Positions 43,355 to 55,077 of a stretch of DNA of 64,000 nt are shown one piece after another (the first letter of the stretch is position 1; each line of letters starts with the position of its first letter). Below the pieces are notes generated by a model. It was not told the origin of the DNA and did not search any database. It saw nothing but the letters and a program-made list of their open reading frames with translations. Both the position numbers and the translations under genes were made by a program. Source of the stretch: Novosphingobium flavum (GTDB lineage Bacteria; Pseudomonadota; Alphaproteobacteria; Sphingomonadales; Sphingomonadaceae); assembly GCF_014230315.1 (NCBI RefSeq), contig NZ_JACLAW010000001.1, forward strand, positions 124,001-188,000. Reading direction: 5' to 3'.

Positions 43355-43441
43355 GCTCCTCCGTTATGACGGGGGCAGTGATGGCGCAGTTGGACAATTC
43401 GTATCTTGATGTGAGTCAAAACCGCAGGTTCTGGGGGTTTT

Positions 43442-43455
43442 GATCGTATACAATC
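43442..43455. promoter_or_regulatory. Near-palindromic GATCGTATACAATC upstream of the second LigA/LigB pair
   Basis: A 14-base near-palindrome about 90 bases upstream of the LigA-type start. The GTATAC core with flanking AT is the form of GntR/FCD-type operators, and it lies in an AT-rich stretch (43410-43490) that is plausible as a promoter. No GntR gene is near; LigR is the only adjacent regulator. Confidence 0.4.
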
Positions 43456-43525
43456 CTATGGGTATCGCGAAAAACTTATGGGTTGTGATGCCTTGGAAAC
43501 GTGAGGCCGCAAGGCCCACCCCCAG

Positions 43526-43585
43526 CCCCTCCCGCCTGCGGGAGGGGAGCGAGGTTTGCGTTGGGCGCGGGGCCTGCCCGCGCCC
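43526..43585. repeat. Two GC palindromes downstream of ligI
   Basis: A perfect 10-bp palindrome with a two-base loop (43526-43547, CCCCTCCCGC and its complement) and a 9-bp stem hairpin (arms 43563-43571 and 43577-43585). The first resembles a dispersed intergenic repeat seen in sphingomonads; the second is close to the ligI stop and may end its operon, though there is no T-run on the minus strand. Confidence 0.55.
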
Positions 43586-43591
43586 GCCGGA

Positions 43592-45526
<1,935 letters not shown>

Positions 45527-45534
<8 letters not shown>

Positions 45535-46201
45535 ATTTCAGGCCTTCCTTCTCCAGACGTTCGCGCATCTTGTACATGTCGAGGCCGAGGACGCCAGCGG
45601 CGAGCTTGGCGCGCTTTTCGCCCTCGTTCGCTTCGCGGGCCTGAGCCGCCTTGAGCACTTCGGCCGCCTTTTCGCGGGGGACGACGCAGACGCCGTCATC
45701 ATCGGCCACGATCACGTCGCCGGGATTGACGAGCGCGCCGGCGCAGATGACCGGGACGTTGACCGAGCCGATGGTGTTCTTGACCGTGCCCTGCGCGAAG
45801 ACCGCCTTCGACCAGACCGGGAACTGCATCTCGGTCAGGTCACGCACGTCGCGCACCCCCGCGTCGATGACGAGGCCGCGGCAGCCGCGCGCCTGGGCCG
45901 AAGTGGCGAGGAGGTCGCCGAAGTAGCCGTCCTCGCAAGGGGAGGTGGGGGCGAGGAGCAGGATGTCGCCCTCCTTGAGCTGTTCGATGGCGACGTGGAC
46001 CATCCAGTTGTCACCCGGAGGGGCGCTGATCGTCACCGCGGAACCAGCCGTGCGGGCGCCGGAATAGATCGGGCGCATGTAGCTGGCGAGCAGGCCGGTG
46101 CGGCCCTGCGCCTCGTGCACCGTGGCGACGCCGCAGGCGGCGAGGCCGTCGATCACTTCGGCCGGAGCCCGTTCGATGTTCTGCACCACTACTCCGGACA
46201 T
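45527..46201 (-). CDS. ligK: 4-carboxy-4-hydroxy-2-oxoadipate aldolase
   Basis: A 224-residue class II aldolase of the RraA-like fold that splits CHA into pyruvate and oxaloacetate, the last step of the pathway. Key parts: [10 protein letters not shown] at the start, [37 protein letters not shown] (with the active-site Arg-Asp pair) and [18 protein letters not shown]. The open frame extends upstream, but the ATG at 46201 matches the usual length and start. First gene of the leftward lig operon, divergent from ligR. Confidence 0.95.
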
Positions 46202-46314
46202 GGCTTTGTCATCCTCAATTGCTGGCAATTCTGGCCGGGTGGGATGGAACCGGGGCGCGGCAAGTGCCAATGCGAAGGTGGCGACGGGCATAATTTCTTG
46301 CTAACCGTCAACGG
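46202..46314. promoter_or_regulatory. ligK/ligR divergent promoter region
   Basis: A 113-bp region between the two divergent starts, the normal place for a LysR-type regulator to act on itself and its target. An AT-rich stretch (ATAATTTCTTGCTAAC, around 46290-46305) just before ligR could include a T-N11-A LysR box, but I cannot pick a definite site. Confidence 0.5.
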
Positions 46315-47490
46315 ATGAATGCCCTGTCCGCCTATGAGCGCCAGCCCAATGTGCGCCACCTTGCCGCTTTCGTCGCCACGGTGCGCCACGGCAGCGTGAC
46401 CCGGGCCAGCCGGGCGGTGAACCTGACCCAGCCGGCGCTGACCCAGGCAATCGCGCGGCTGGAGACGGACCTGGGCTGCACCCTGTTCGAGCGCGGGGCC
46501 GGGGGGATGACCCCGACCGAGCCCGCGCAGTTGCTGGCCCCGCGGGTGGAGGCGGCGCTGGAGCTGATCGGATCGCCGCGGGTGACGGGCACGCAATTGC
46601 GCGCCTTTCTCGCCGTGGCGCGGGCCGGCTCCTATGCCGGGGCGAGCAAGGTTACCGGGCTGACCTCGGCCTCGCTCCACCGGGCAGTGGCCGACCTTTC
46701 GGTGGCGCTGCGGCAAGCGCTGGTCGAGCGGCGCGGGCGCTCGGTTCTGCTGACCCCGGCGGGGGAGCGGCGGGCGCGGGCCTTTGGCCTTGCCATTGCC
46801 GAATTGCGCGCTGGTTTTGCCGAGGTTTCGGGCTGGATGGGGCGGATCGGCGGGCGGATCGTGGTCGGGGCCATGCCGCTCTCGCGCGCCAAGTGGCTGC
46901 CCGATGCCCTGCTGCGTTTCACCGCGATCCATCCGGGCGTGGCGGTCTCGGTGGTCGAGGGCAGCTATGGCGAGCTGGTCGGGCCGCTGCGCGACGGGGA
47001 GATCGACCTCGTGCTGGGGGCATTGCGCGATCCCTCGCTGATCACCGATCTCGTGCAGGAGCGGATCTTCGACGACCGGCCGGTCTTGATGATGCGTGCC
47101 GGGCATCCGCTGGCGGCGGACGGGCGCGCGCCGGACGGCTTTGCCCTGCTCGACTATCCGTGGATCATGCCCTCGCGTGATACGCCGCTCAGGATCTACT
47201 GGGAAAACATGATGCGCAGCGCCGGGGCCGAGCCGCCGCCGGTTCATATCGAATGCGGCTCGGTGCTGACCGTGCGCCAGTTGCTGCTGGGGAGCGATGC
47301 GCTGACCATGCTCTCGGCCCCGCAGATGGCGGTGGAGCTGGAGGCGGGGCTGATCGTCTATCGCCCGCCGCCGGAACCGGTGGTGCGCCCGATCGGCATG
47401 CTGACCCGCGTGGGGTGGCGTCCGACCGAGCTGCAGGCCGATTTCATCGCCGAGCTGAAGAATCCCGCCGGGCTGATGAACTTCGTATAA
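46315..47490 (+). CDS. ligR: LysR-type regulator of the lig genes, with two tandem HTH domains
   Basis: A 391-residue LysR-type protein, longer than the usual 300. It has two winged-helix domains in tandem: residues 12-72 (LAAFVATVRHGSVTRASRAV, LTQPALTQAIARLE) and residues 91-152 (LRAFLAVARAGSYAGASKV, LTSASLHRAVADLS, ending LLTPAGER). The ligand-binding domain follows from about residue 170 (GGRIVVGAMPLSRAKWLPDAL to the C-terminus). Sitting between the two lig operons and divergent from ligK, it is the likely activator responding to protocatechuate or gallate. The second HTH is less canonical; both look intact. Confidence 0.88.
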   Translation: MNALSAYERQPNVRHLAAFVATVRHGSVTRASRAVNLTQPALTQAIARLETDLGCTLFERGAGGMTPTEPAQLLAPRVEAALELIGSPRVTGTQLRAFLAVARAGSYAGASKVTGLTSASLHRAVADLSVALRQALVERRGRSVLLTPAGERRARAFGLAIAELRAGFAEVSGWMGRIGGRIVVGAMPLSRAKWLPDALLRFTAIHPGVAVSVVEGSYGELVGPLRDGEIDLVLGALRDPSLITDLVQERIFDDRPVLMMRAGHPLAADGRAPDGFALLDYPWIMPSRDTPLRIYWENMMRSAGAEPPPVHIECGSVLTVRQLLLGSDALTMLSAPQMAVELEAGLIVYRPPPEPVVRPIGMLTRVGWRPTELQADFIAELKNPAGLMNFV

Positions 47491-47553
47491 TTTTATTGGC
47501 GGCGCGGGCATTTCATTGGCCTCGGCCGCGCCCCGTGGGCAGGGAATGGCGCC

Positions 47554-48360
47554 ATGGAGAGTCAAATTGCCCTGATCGGCTTCGGCGAAGCCGCGTCGAC
47601 GTTCGCCCGTGCGGCCGGTTGGGCCGGGCGCGCCGCTTCGTTCGACATCAATCCGGCGCGCAGTGCCGTGATGGCGGAACTGGGCGTCCATGCCGCCGAG
47701 GGGCGGCAGGCGGCGCTGGGCAGCGCGGGGCTGGTGCTCTCGCTGGTCACGGCCGACGAGGCGGTGAACGCGGCCCGGCAGTGCGCTGGCCTGCTGGCCG
47801 GTGGCGCGATCTGGTGTGACATGAATTCGGTCGCCCCGGATACCAAGCGCGAGGCGGCGGCGCTGATCGAGGCGGCGGGCGGCCGCTATGTCGACGTGGC
47901 CGTGCTGGCCCCGGTCGATCCGGCGCGGCTGGCCGTGCCGCTGCTTCTGGCGGGTGCGCATGCGGCCGAGGCCGAGAGTTTGCTCAATGCGGCGGGCTTC
48001 GCCAATACCCGCGTGGTGGGCGACGAGATCGGGCGGGCCAGCGCGATCAAGATGATCCGCTCGGTCATGGTCAAAGGCATGGAAGCGCTGACCGCCGAGA
48101 TGATGCTGGCGGCCGAGGCGGCGGGGGTGACCGACGAGGTGCTCGCCTCGCTCGACGCCAGCGAGAAGCCGAAGCCGTGGGGCGACAAGGCGGACTACAA
48201 TATCGAACGGATGACCACGCACGGCCTGCGCCGGGCGGCGGAAATGGAAGAATCGTGCAAGACCCTGCGCTCGCTCGGGGTCGATCCGGTGATGACCGAG
48301 GGCACCGTCGTGCGCCAGCGCGCCATGGCGGGCCAGACTTTCCAGAGGAGAACCGCGTGA
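47554..48360 (+). CDS. DUF1932 6-phosphogluconate dehydrogenase-like oxidoreductase
   Basis: A 268-residue protein with an N-terminal NAD(P)-binding Rossmann motif (IALIGFGEAASTFA), MNSVAPDTKREAA near residue 90, and a C-terminal helical DUF1932 domain (about 185-260, HGLRRAAEMEESCKTLRSLG). It belongs to the beta-hydroxyacid dehydrogenase/6PGDH superfamily. It is first in the ligJ operon, and the ligJ GTG overlaps its stop, so it is translationally coupled to the pathway. No step of the known pathway needs it, so it may process a side product, a gallate-branch intermediate, or repair a shunt product. The gene begins 63 bases after ligR. Confidence 0.82.
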   Translation: MESQIALIGFGEAASTFARAAGWAGRAASFDINPARSAVMAELGVHAAEGRQAALGSAGLVLSLVTADEAVNAARQCAGLLAGGAIWCDMNSVAPDTKREAAALIEAAGGRYVDVAVLAPVDPARLAVPLLLAGAHAAEAESLLNAAGFANTRVVGDEIGRASAIKMIRSVMVKGMEALTAEMMLAAEAAGVTDEVLASLDASEKPKPWGDKADYNIERMTTHGLRRAAEMEESCKTLRSLGVDPVMTEGTVVRQRAMAGQTFQRRTA

Positions 48361-49379
48361 GCCTGATCATCGACTGCCACGGGCACTATACCGTCCTGCC
48401 CAAGGGGCATGATTCCTGGCGTGAGGCGCAGGTCGCCGCCTTCAAGGCGGGCGAGGCTGCGCCGGCCTATCCGGAAATCTCGGACGACGAGATCCGCGAG
48501 ACGATCGAGGCCAACCAGCTGCGCCTGATCAAGGAACGCGGCGCGGACCTGACGATCTTCTCTCCCCGCGCCAGCGCCATGGCCCCGCACGTGGGTGACC
48601 AGTCGGTCGCCGTGCCGTGGGCGCGCGCCTGCAACGACCTGATCGCGCGGGTCGTCGCGCTCTATCCGGAAACCTTCGTCGGCGTCTGCATGCTGCCGCA
48701 GTCGCCCGAGGCGGACCTGACCAACTCGATCGCCGAGCTGGAACGCTGCGTCGACATGGGCTTCATCGGCTGCAACCTCAATCCCGATCCGGGCGGCGGC
48801 CACTTCAAGCACCCGCCGCTGACCGACCCGTACTGGTTCCCCTTCTACGAGAAGATGTGCGAGCTGGACGTGCCGGCGATGATCCACGTCTCGGGCAGCT
48901 GCAACCCGGCGATGCACGCCACCGGCGGTTACTACATCGCGGCCGACACCGTGGCCTTCATGCAGCTGCTTGAAGGCGACCTGTTCAGCCGCTTCCCGAC
49001 CCTGCGTTTCATCATTCCGCACGGCGGCGGGGCCGTGCCCTATCACTGGGGCCGCTACCGCGGGCTGGCCGACATGCTCAAGAAGCCGGCGCTCGACACG
49101 CACCTGATGAACAACGTGTTCTTCGACACCTGCGTCTATCACCAGCCGGGCGTGAACCTGCTGGCCGACGTGATCGAAAACAAGAACATCCTGTTCGGCT
49201 CGGAAATGGTCGGCGCGGTGCGCGGTATCGACCCGACCACGGGCTTCTATTTCGATGACACCAAGCGCTATGTCGACGCGCTCGACATCTCGGACGCCGA
49301 GCGCCACGCGATCTTCGAGGGCAATGCCCGCAAGGTCTTCCCGCGCCTCGACGCCAAGCTGAAGCAGCGCGGTTTGTGA
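48357..49379 (+). CDS. ligJ: 4-oxalomesaconate hydratase
   Basis: A 340-residue amidohydrolase-2 fold enzyme that hydrates 4-oxalomesaconate to CHA. Visible metal-site parts are IIDCHGHYT at the N-terminus, MIHVSGSCNP near residue 178, FIIPHGGGAVPYH near residue 220 and FGSEMVGA close to residue 280. The start is GTG at 48357, overlapping the upstream stop (GTGA), with an AGAGGAGA site. Length and motifs agree with LigJ of SYK-6. The Rieske oxygenase gene follows with a stop/start overlap. Confidence 0.94.
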   Translation: MSLIIDCHGHYTVLPKGHDSWREAQVAAFKAGEAAPAYPEISDDEIRETIEANQLRLIKERGADLTIFSPRASAMAPHVGDQSVAVPWARACNDLIARVVALYPETFVGVCMLPQSPEADLTNSIAELERCVDMGFIGCNLNPDPGGGHFKHPPLTDPYWFPFYEKMCELDVPAMIHVSGSCNPAMHATGGYYIAADTVAFMQLLEGDLFSRFPTLRFIIPHGGGAVPYHWGRYRGLADMLKKPALDTHLMNNVFFDTCVYHQPGVNLLADVIENKNILFGSEMVGAVRGIDPTTGFYFDDTKRYVDALDISDAERHAIFEGNARKVFPRLDAKLKQRGL

Positions 49380-50437
49380 TGGTGACGAGCACCACCTGGC
49401 TCACCGACGCCTGGTATGTTGCCGGGTGGGACGCCGAGATCGACAGCGCGCCGCTGGCGCGCACGATCTGCGGCGTGCCGGTGGTGCTCTATCGCAAGCT
49501 CGACCGATCGGTCGTCGCCCTGCGCGATGCCTGTCCGCACCGGCTGTTGCCGCTGTCGATGGGCATCCGCGAGGGGGATTCGCTGCGCTGCAAGTATCAC
49601 GGCCTCAAGCTGGGGCCCGACGGCGTGGCCGAGGAAATGCCGCTCAAGACCGATCCGGTGAACCGCCGGATCTGCACCGAAAGCTTCGTGGTCCATGAAC
49701 GGCACCGCTTCGTGTGGATCTGGATCGGCGACAAGGCCAAGGCCGACCCGGCGCTGATCCCGGACCTGTGGCCGTGCAGCGATCCGGGCTGGGTGTTCGA
49801 CGGCGGCTACTACCATGTCGGCTGCGACTACCGCCTGATGATCGACAACCTGATGGACCTGACGCACGAAACGCATGTGCATTCGGGGTCGATCGGCCAG
49901 CCCGAGATCCTGGAAGCGCCGATCGAGACCCGCGTGGACGGAGCCGAGGTCGTGGTCGAGCGGTGGATGCCGGGGATCGACGCGCCGCCGTTCTGGCGCG
50001 CCGCGCTGGGGCAGCCGGGGCTGGTCGACCGCTGGCAGATCTGCCGCTTCGCGCTGCCCGCCTCGGTGATGATCGACGTGGGGGTTGCCCCGGTCGAGGC
50101 CGGGGCCACGCTGGAAAGCCATGACCAGGGCGTGCGCGGCATGGTGATCGACTTCATGACCCCGGAGAGCGAGACCAGCCACCACTACTTCTGGGGCATG
50201 GCCCGCAATTTCGCACTGGACGATCCCGGCTTCACCGCGCGCTTCAAGCGCCAACAGGGCGGGGTCTTTGCCGAGGACAAGGTGATCCTCGAGGCCCAGC
50301 AGCAGGCGATCCTCGCCAACCCCGACCTCAAGCTTTCCGCCTACCGGATCGACGAGGGCGGCACCCGTTCGCGTCAGGCGATCACCCGCGCCATCCGTGC
50401 CGGGCAGGCCGAACCGGCGCTCACCCCCGCAACCTGA
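49379..50437 (+). CDS. Rieske oxygenase, vanillate O-demethylase-like (VanA type)
   Basis: A 352-residue oxygenase subunit. The Rieske cluster motif is CPH (about residues 53-55) with CKYH after 17 residues; the mononuclear iron site is NLMDLTHETHVHSG near residues 158-170. The N-terminus (WLTDAWYVAGW) and length match VanA-type aromatic O-demethylases. It would release formaldehyde and turn a methoxylated benzoate such as vanillate into protocatechuate, feeding LigAB directly downstream. The reductase partner (VanB) is not encoded here. Start ATG overlaps the ligJ stop (TGATG). Substrate is inferred from family and context. Confidence 0.85.
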   Translation: MVTSTTWLTDAWYVAGWDAEIDSAPLARTICGVPVVLYRKLDRSVVALRDACPHRLLPLSMGIREGDSLRCKYHGLKLGPDGVAEEMPLKTDPVNRRICTESFVVHERHRFVWIWIGDKAKADPALIPDLWPCSDPGWVFDGGYYHVGCDYRLMIDNLMDLTHETHVHSGSIGQPEILEAPIETRVDGAEVVVERWMPGIDAPPFWRAALGQPGLVDRWQICRFALPASVMIDVGVAPVEAGATLESHDQGVRGMVIDFMTPESETSHHYFWGMARNFALDDPGFTARFKRQQGGVFAEDKVILEAQQQAILANPDLKLSAYRIDEGGTRSRQAITRAIRAGQAEPALTPAT

Positions 50438-50447
50438 GAGCGATGTC

Positions 50448-51700
<1,253 letters not shown>

Positions 51701-51738
51701 CGCGCAGCGCGACAAGTTAAAAAGAAGGGAAGCAAGAC

Positions 51739-52695
51739 ATGCGTATTGCCCTGGCAGGAGCCGGCGCCTTCGGGGAAAAGCACCTCGATGGCCTGAAGAA
51801 CATCGACGGGGTCGAGATCGTCTCGATCATCAGCCGGACGGGCGAGCAGGCTGCCGCCGTCGCCGCCAAATACGGCGCGAAGCACTCGTCGGAGCATCTT
51901 GAGGATGCCCTGGCCCGCGACGATGTCGACGCGGTGATCCTGTGCACGCCGACCCAGATGCATGCCGAGCAGGCGATCGCCTGCATGGACGCGGGCAAGC
52001 ACGTCCAGGTCGAGATCCCGCTTTCGGATTCCTGGGCCGAGGCTGAGGCCGTGGTGAAGAAGAGCCAGGAAACTGGCCTCGTCTGCATGGTCGGCCACAC
52101 CCGCCGCTTCAATCCGAGCCACCAGTACGTCCACAACAAGATCAAGGCGGGTGAATTCAACCTGCAGCAAATGGACGTGCAGACCTATTTCTTCCGCCGG
52201 ACCAACATGAACGCCAAGGGCGAGCCGCGTTCGTGGACGGATCACCTGCTGTGGCACCACTCGGCCCACACCATCGACCTGTTCGCCTACCAGTCGGGCA
52301 AGATCGTTGCCGCCAACGTGCTGCAGGGGCCCAGGCACCCGGTTCTGGGCATTGCCATGGACATGTCGATTCAGCTCAAGGCCGAGACTGGGGCGATCTG
52401 CACCCTCTCGCTCTCGTTCAACAACAACGGGCCGCTCGGCACCTTCTTCCGCTACATCGGCGATAGCGACACCTATATCGCGCGCTACGACGACCTCGTG
52501 AACGGCAAGGAAGAGCCGATCGACGTCAGCAAGGTTGCCGTTTCGATGAACGGGATCGAGCTGCAGGACCGCGAATTCGTTGCCGCGATCCGCGAGAAGC
52601 GCCAGCCGAACAGCTCGGTCGGCTCGGTGCTCGATTGCTACCGCGTGATCGGCGAACTCGCCGCGAGCCTCGAGGCGCAGGACGGCTGGTCCTGA
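51739..52695 (+). CDS. ligC: 4-carboxy-2-hydroxymuconate-6-semialdehyde dehydrogenase
   Basis: A 318-residue GFO/IDH/MocA-fold NADP-dependent dehydrogenase. An N-terminal nucleotide-binding motif (LAGAGAFGEKHLDGL) is followed by VDAVILCTPTQMHAEQAIACMDAGKHVQVEIP, the family's EKP-like loop, and the C-terminal substrate domain with HHSAHTIDLFAYQSG. It oxidises the LigAB product (in its cyclic hemiacetal form) to PDC. It is last in the rightward lig operon, 38 bases after ligB, with a GAAGGGAAG site. Confidence 0.95.
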   Translation: MRIALAGAGAFGEKHLDGLKNIDGVEIVSIISRTGEQAAAVAAKYGAKHSSEHLEDALARDDVDAVILCTPTQMHAEQAIACMDAGKHVQVEIPLSDSWAEAEAVVKKSQETGLVCMVGHTRRFNPSHQYVHNKIKAGEFNLQQMDVQTYFFRRTNMNAKGEPRSWTDHLLWHHSAHTIDLFAYQSGKIVAANVLQGPRHPVLGIAMDMSIQLKAETGAICTLSLSFNNNGPLGTFFRYIGDSDTYIARYDDLVNGKEEPIDVSKVAVSMNGIELQDREFVAAIREKRQPNSSVGSVLDCYRVIGELAASLEAQDGWS

Positions 52696-52722
52696 ACCGG
52701 GCGCGCAATTGCGAAGTGAGAG

Positions 52723-52750
52723 AGGCCCGGGCGTTGTCCCGGGCCTTTTT
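52723..52750 (+). terminator. Rho-independent terminator after ligC
   Basis: Perfect 9-bp arms (52723-52731 and 52738-52746) with a six-base loop, followed by TTTTT. It is 28 bases after the ligC stop codon. Confidence 0.9.
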
Positions 52751-52768
52751 CGTTGGGGTGGGCCGCGT

Positions 52769-53641
52769 TCAGCCCGGATGGTCGCGGGCGAGGCGGCAGG
52801 CGTCTTCCAGCGAGACGTTGACGATCTTTTCCGAATAGCGATGCCCCGGGCCCACGCCGAGGCGCAGGTGGGTCACGTCGTCGGGCACCACGCCGGAGCG
52901 GAGCTGGGCGGCGGGATAGTAGCGCTGCTTGCCGATGAATTCGAAGACCCGCTCCATCGTCTCGAACTTGAGGAATTCGCCGCCAAGGTTGAGGTCGCTG
53001 AGGTCCTTGATGACGAAGAGGATGAGGAAAATCGCGAAGGCGAGGATCGCGGTAAGGACAGAAGACACCGTGCTGCCGGACTTGAGGTAGAACAGCGAGG
53101 TCACGAGGATCACGGCCAGCATGAGCAGCGGGCACCACTGCATCCGGCTGACGGTGATCGTGCCGGTGACGATGGTCTCGCGCCGGAGCGAGATCGCCTC
53201 GCGCAGGGTGGTGACGAAGTTGCGGTGCATCGAGGTGATGTTCTGGTTGTCGAGCGGGGGGAGGGCAGCGAGGTCGTCAAAGATGGAAAAGAGCGCGTCG
53301 CGGCCGCGCGCGGTGAAGCGGAAGTAGTTTTCCTCGTCGAACCGGACGATCAGGTACGTGTCGATCCTGTTCGCCACGGCCCCCGCAAAGTCCGGCCCGA
53401 AGGCCTGGGCCAGCTTGTAGAGCTGCATCAGCATGGTGCTCTCGCGCGTCAGCAGCGAGCGGATCGTGGCGAAGCGGTTGAGCAGGAAGGCGACGAAGAA
53501 CCCGGCGAGGATCGAGAACAGCAGGCTGCTGACATTGCGCAGGGTGACGATGTCCTCCCCGTAGTCGGTCCCGCCGGGATAGGCGAAGGCCGCGAGCAGG
53601 CATAGCGCCAGGGCGCCGCCCAGGATCAACAGGTTCCGCAC
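52769..53641 (-). CDS. Four-helix membrane protein of unknown function
   Basis: A 290-residue protein with two pairs of hydrophobic helices: about residues 3-20 and 38-56 near the N-terminus, and about 172-187 and 192-212 (LTAILAFAIFLILFVIKD). A long soluble region lies between the pairs, and a soluble C-terminal tail of about 75 residues follows. The topology recalls bestrophin-like (DUF4239) proteins, but I could not confirm family motifs. The gene stands alone on the minus strand after the ligC terminator. Confidence 0.6.
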   Translation of the reverse strand: MRNLLILGGALALCLLAAFAYPGGTDYGEDIVTLRNVSSLLFSILAGFFVAFLLNRFATIRSLLTRESTMLMQLYKLAQAFGPDFAGAVANRIDTYLIVRFDEENYFRFTARGRDALFSIFDDLAALPPLDNQNITSMHRNFVTTLREAISLRRETIVTGTITVSRMQWCPLLMLAVILVTSLFYLKSGSTVSSVLTAILAFAIFLILFVIKDLSDLNLGGEFLKFETMERVFEFIGKQRYYPAAQLRSGVVPDDVTHLRLGVGPGHRYSEKIVNVSLEDACRLARDHPG

Positions 53642-53665
53642 TGCATCCGCCCTTCGGCTGGAGAG

Positions 53666-54844
53666 CTACTCGACGCCGAGATCGATCCGGTTGTTTGCCG
53701 CGTCGTAGCGCAGGTCGATGCCGGCGCGGCGGATGGTCTCGAACTCGACATAGTCATCGGCGCCGGGGGCGGCGGCGAGCCGGGCATATTCGCCGGCGGG
53801 CATCCGGTCCTTGATTAGGCCAAGCAGGTCGCTGAGGCGCAGCCACAGCCGGTCGTCGCGCGAGACGCGCAGCGGCAGGGCACCGCTCGGCTCGCCGTTG
53901 ATGCGGGCGGCGAGGGAGAACTCGATATTGTCGTTGCGGACGGCATAGCCGGGCGCGGTCGTTCCGGCGGGGCGGAGCGGCACCTTGGCTTTCGTGGTGG
54001 GGGCGAAGCGGCTCAGCGGCTTGCGCCGGATGGTATCGGCCAGCTGCGTGCGCGGTGCGGGCGACGCGGCGGCGGGAGCAGGGCGGGCGGCGGCCAGGTC
54101 GTAGCCGATCGGGGCGATCGGCGGCACGGGGATGGCCGCCAAGGCGGGGGCAGCCGGGGCAGAGGGGAGCGGCGGCGGGGCCGCCTCGACCAGCTTGGGC
54201 GCTGCGGCGGGGAGCGGCTGGACCACCGGCTCGGCCACGAACCGGGGCGCGGAGGCGGCGGGCTGAGGCGCCGCCGTGACGATCAGGCCGGCGGCGTGGA
54301 GTTCCAGCGTGGGCGCGCCGGTCGTGACCAGCGGCTGGGCGAGGGCCTGGCCGACCTCGCTCGCGCTGGGCGCGGCGGGGAGGGGGGCGAGGGTCTGCAC
54401 CTCGGCCTGCGGAGCGGCGGTCTGGTCGGTCGCCAGCGGAGCGCCGGCGGGCGTGATGCTCTGCCGCAGCGCCGCCGGCGGCGGAACCAGCGCGGCCGTG
54501 CTCGCCAGCACCGGGGAGCGCGGATGGGCAAGGCCGGCGGAACGCGGCGCGGCAGGGGCGGCGAGGGCCGGGGCCGCAAGAGCGGCGGGCGCCAGAACGG
54601 AAGATGCCGGAACGGAAGGCGCCAGCACTGAAAGCGCCAGAACTGAAGGCTGGGCATCCGGCAATGCGCCGAGCGAGAAGTGGGGCACCGCGCCTGCGCC
54701 TGGGCCGAACTGGCCGGTGGCGAGGCTACTGTGCTCGGGAACGGCCTGTGCGCTCATTCCCCCGACGACGGCTACGGCAACCAGAACCGGCTTGGTCAGG
54801 GACCAGGCCGGGCCGTGTCCCGCTATCGTAAACTCGTTGTCCAC
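53666..54844 (-). CDS. Ala/Pro-rich exported protein with small conserved C-terminal domain
   Basis: A 392-residue protein starting at GTG 54844 (G-rich site eight bases before); an N-terminal hydrophobic stretch (VLVAVAVVGGMSAQA) looks like a signal. Residues 45-270 are low-complexity Ala/Pro/Val repeats with degenerate units such as LAPSVPASSVLAPAALAAP. The C-terminal 110 residues are ordered (NDNIEFSLAARINGEPSGALPLRVSRDD, then LWLRLSDLLGLIKDRMP, and YVEFETIRRAGIDLRYD) and look like a compact domain. The function is unknown. Confidence 0.55.
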   Translation of the reverse strand: MDNEFTIAGHGPAWSLTKPVLVAVAVVGGMSAQAVPEHSSLATGQFGPGAGAVPHFSLGALPDAQPSVLALSVLAPSVPASSVLAPAALAAPALAAPAAPRSAGLAHPRSPVLASTAALVPPPAALRQSITPAGAPLATDQTAAPQAEVQTLAPLPAAPSASEVGQALAQPLVTTGAPTLELHAAGLIVTAAPQPAASAPRFVAEPVVQPLPAAAPKLVEAAPPPLPSAPAAPALAAIPVPPIAPIGYDLAAARPAPAAASPAPRTQLADTIRRKPLSRFAPTTKAKVPLRPAGTTAPGYAVRNDNIEFSLAARINGEPSGALPLRVSRDDRLWLRLSDLLGLIKDRMPAGEYARLAAAPGADDYVEFETIRRAGIDLRYDAANNRIDLGVE

Positions 54845-55077
54845 GACTCGCACCCCCCGGATGTTGACCCGGCAGTGTAACAAAATCCGACACTATTATC
54901 GAATCAATCCGCTTTGTTTGCCGGTACTACTGCGGTTCTACCCCCTTTGGACATGGTCCGGGATCGACCCCATGGCCTTTCCGGCCCGGCGGGGCGGCAC
55001 TGGGGCTTGGCGAAAGATGAAACTGTGCTAGCCATCAGGGCCGGGCGGGCCAGCCGCACGAGTTCGGGGGATGCTGG

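Noticed and set aside
49379..50437. Calling the Rieske gene LigM
   Set aside because: LigM is a tetrahydrofolate-dependent demethylase with no Rieske cluster; the CxH and CxxH motifs here show a Rieske oxygenase.
54845..54883. TTG start at 54883 for the Ala/Pro-rich protein
   Set aside because: The GTG at 54844 has a G-rich ribosome-binding site at good spacing and starts nearer the signal sequence.
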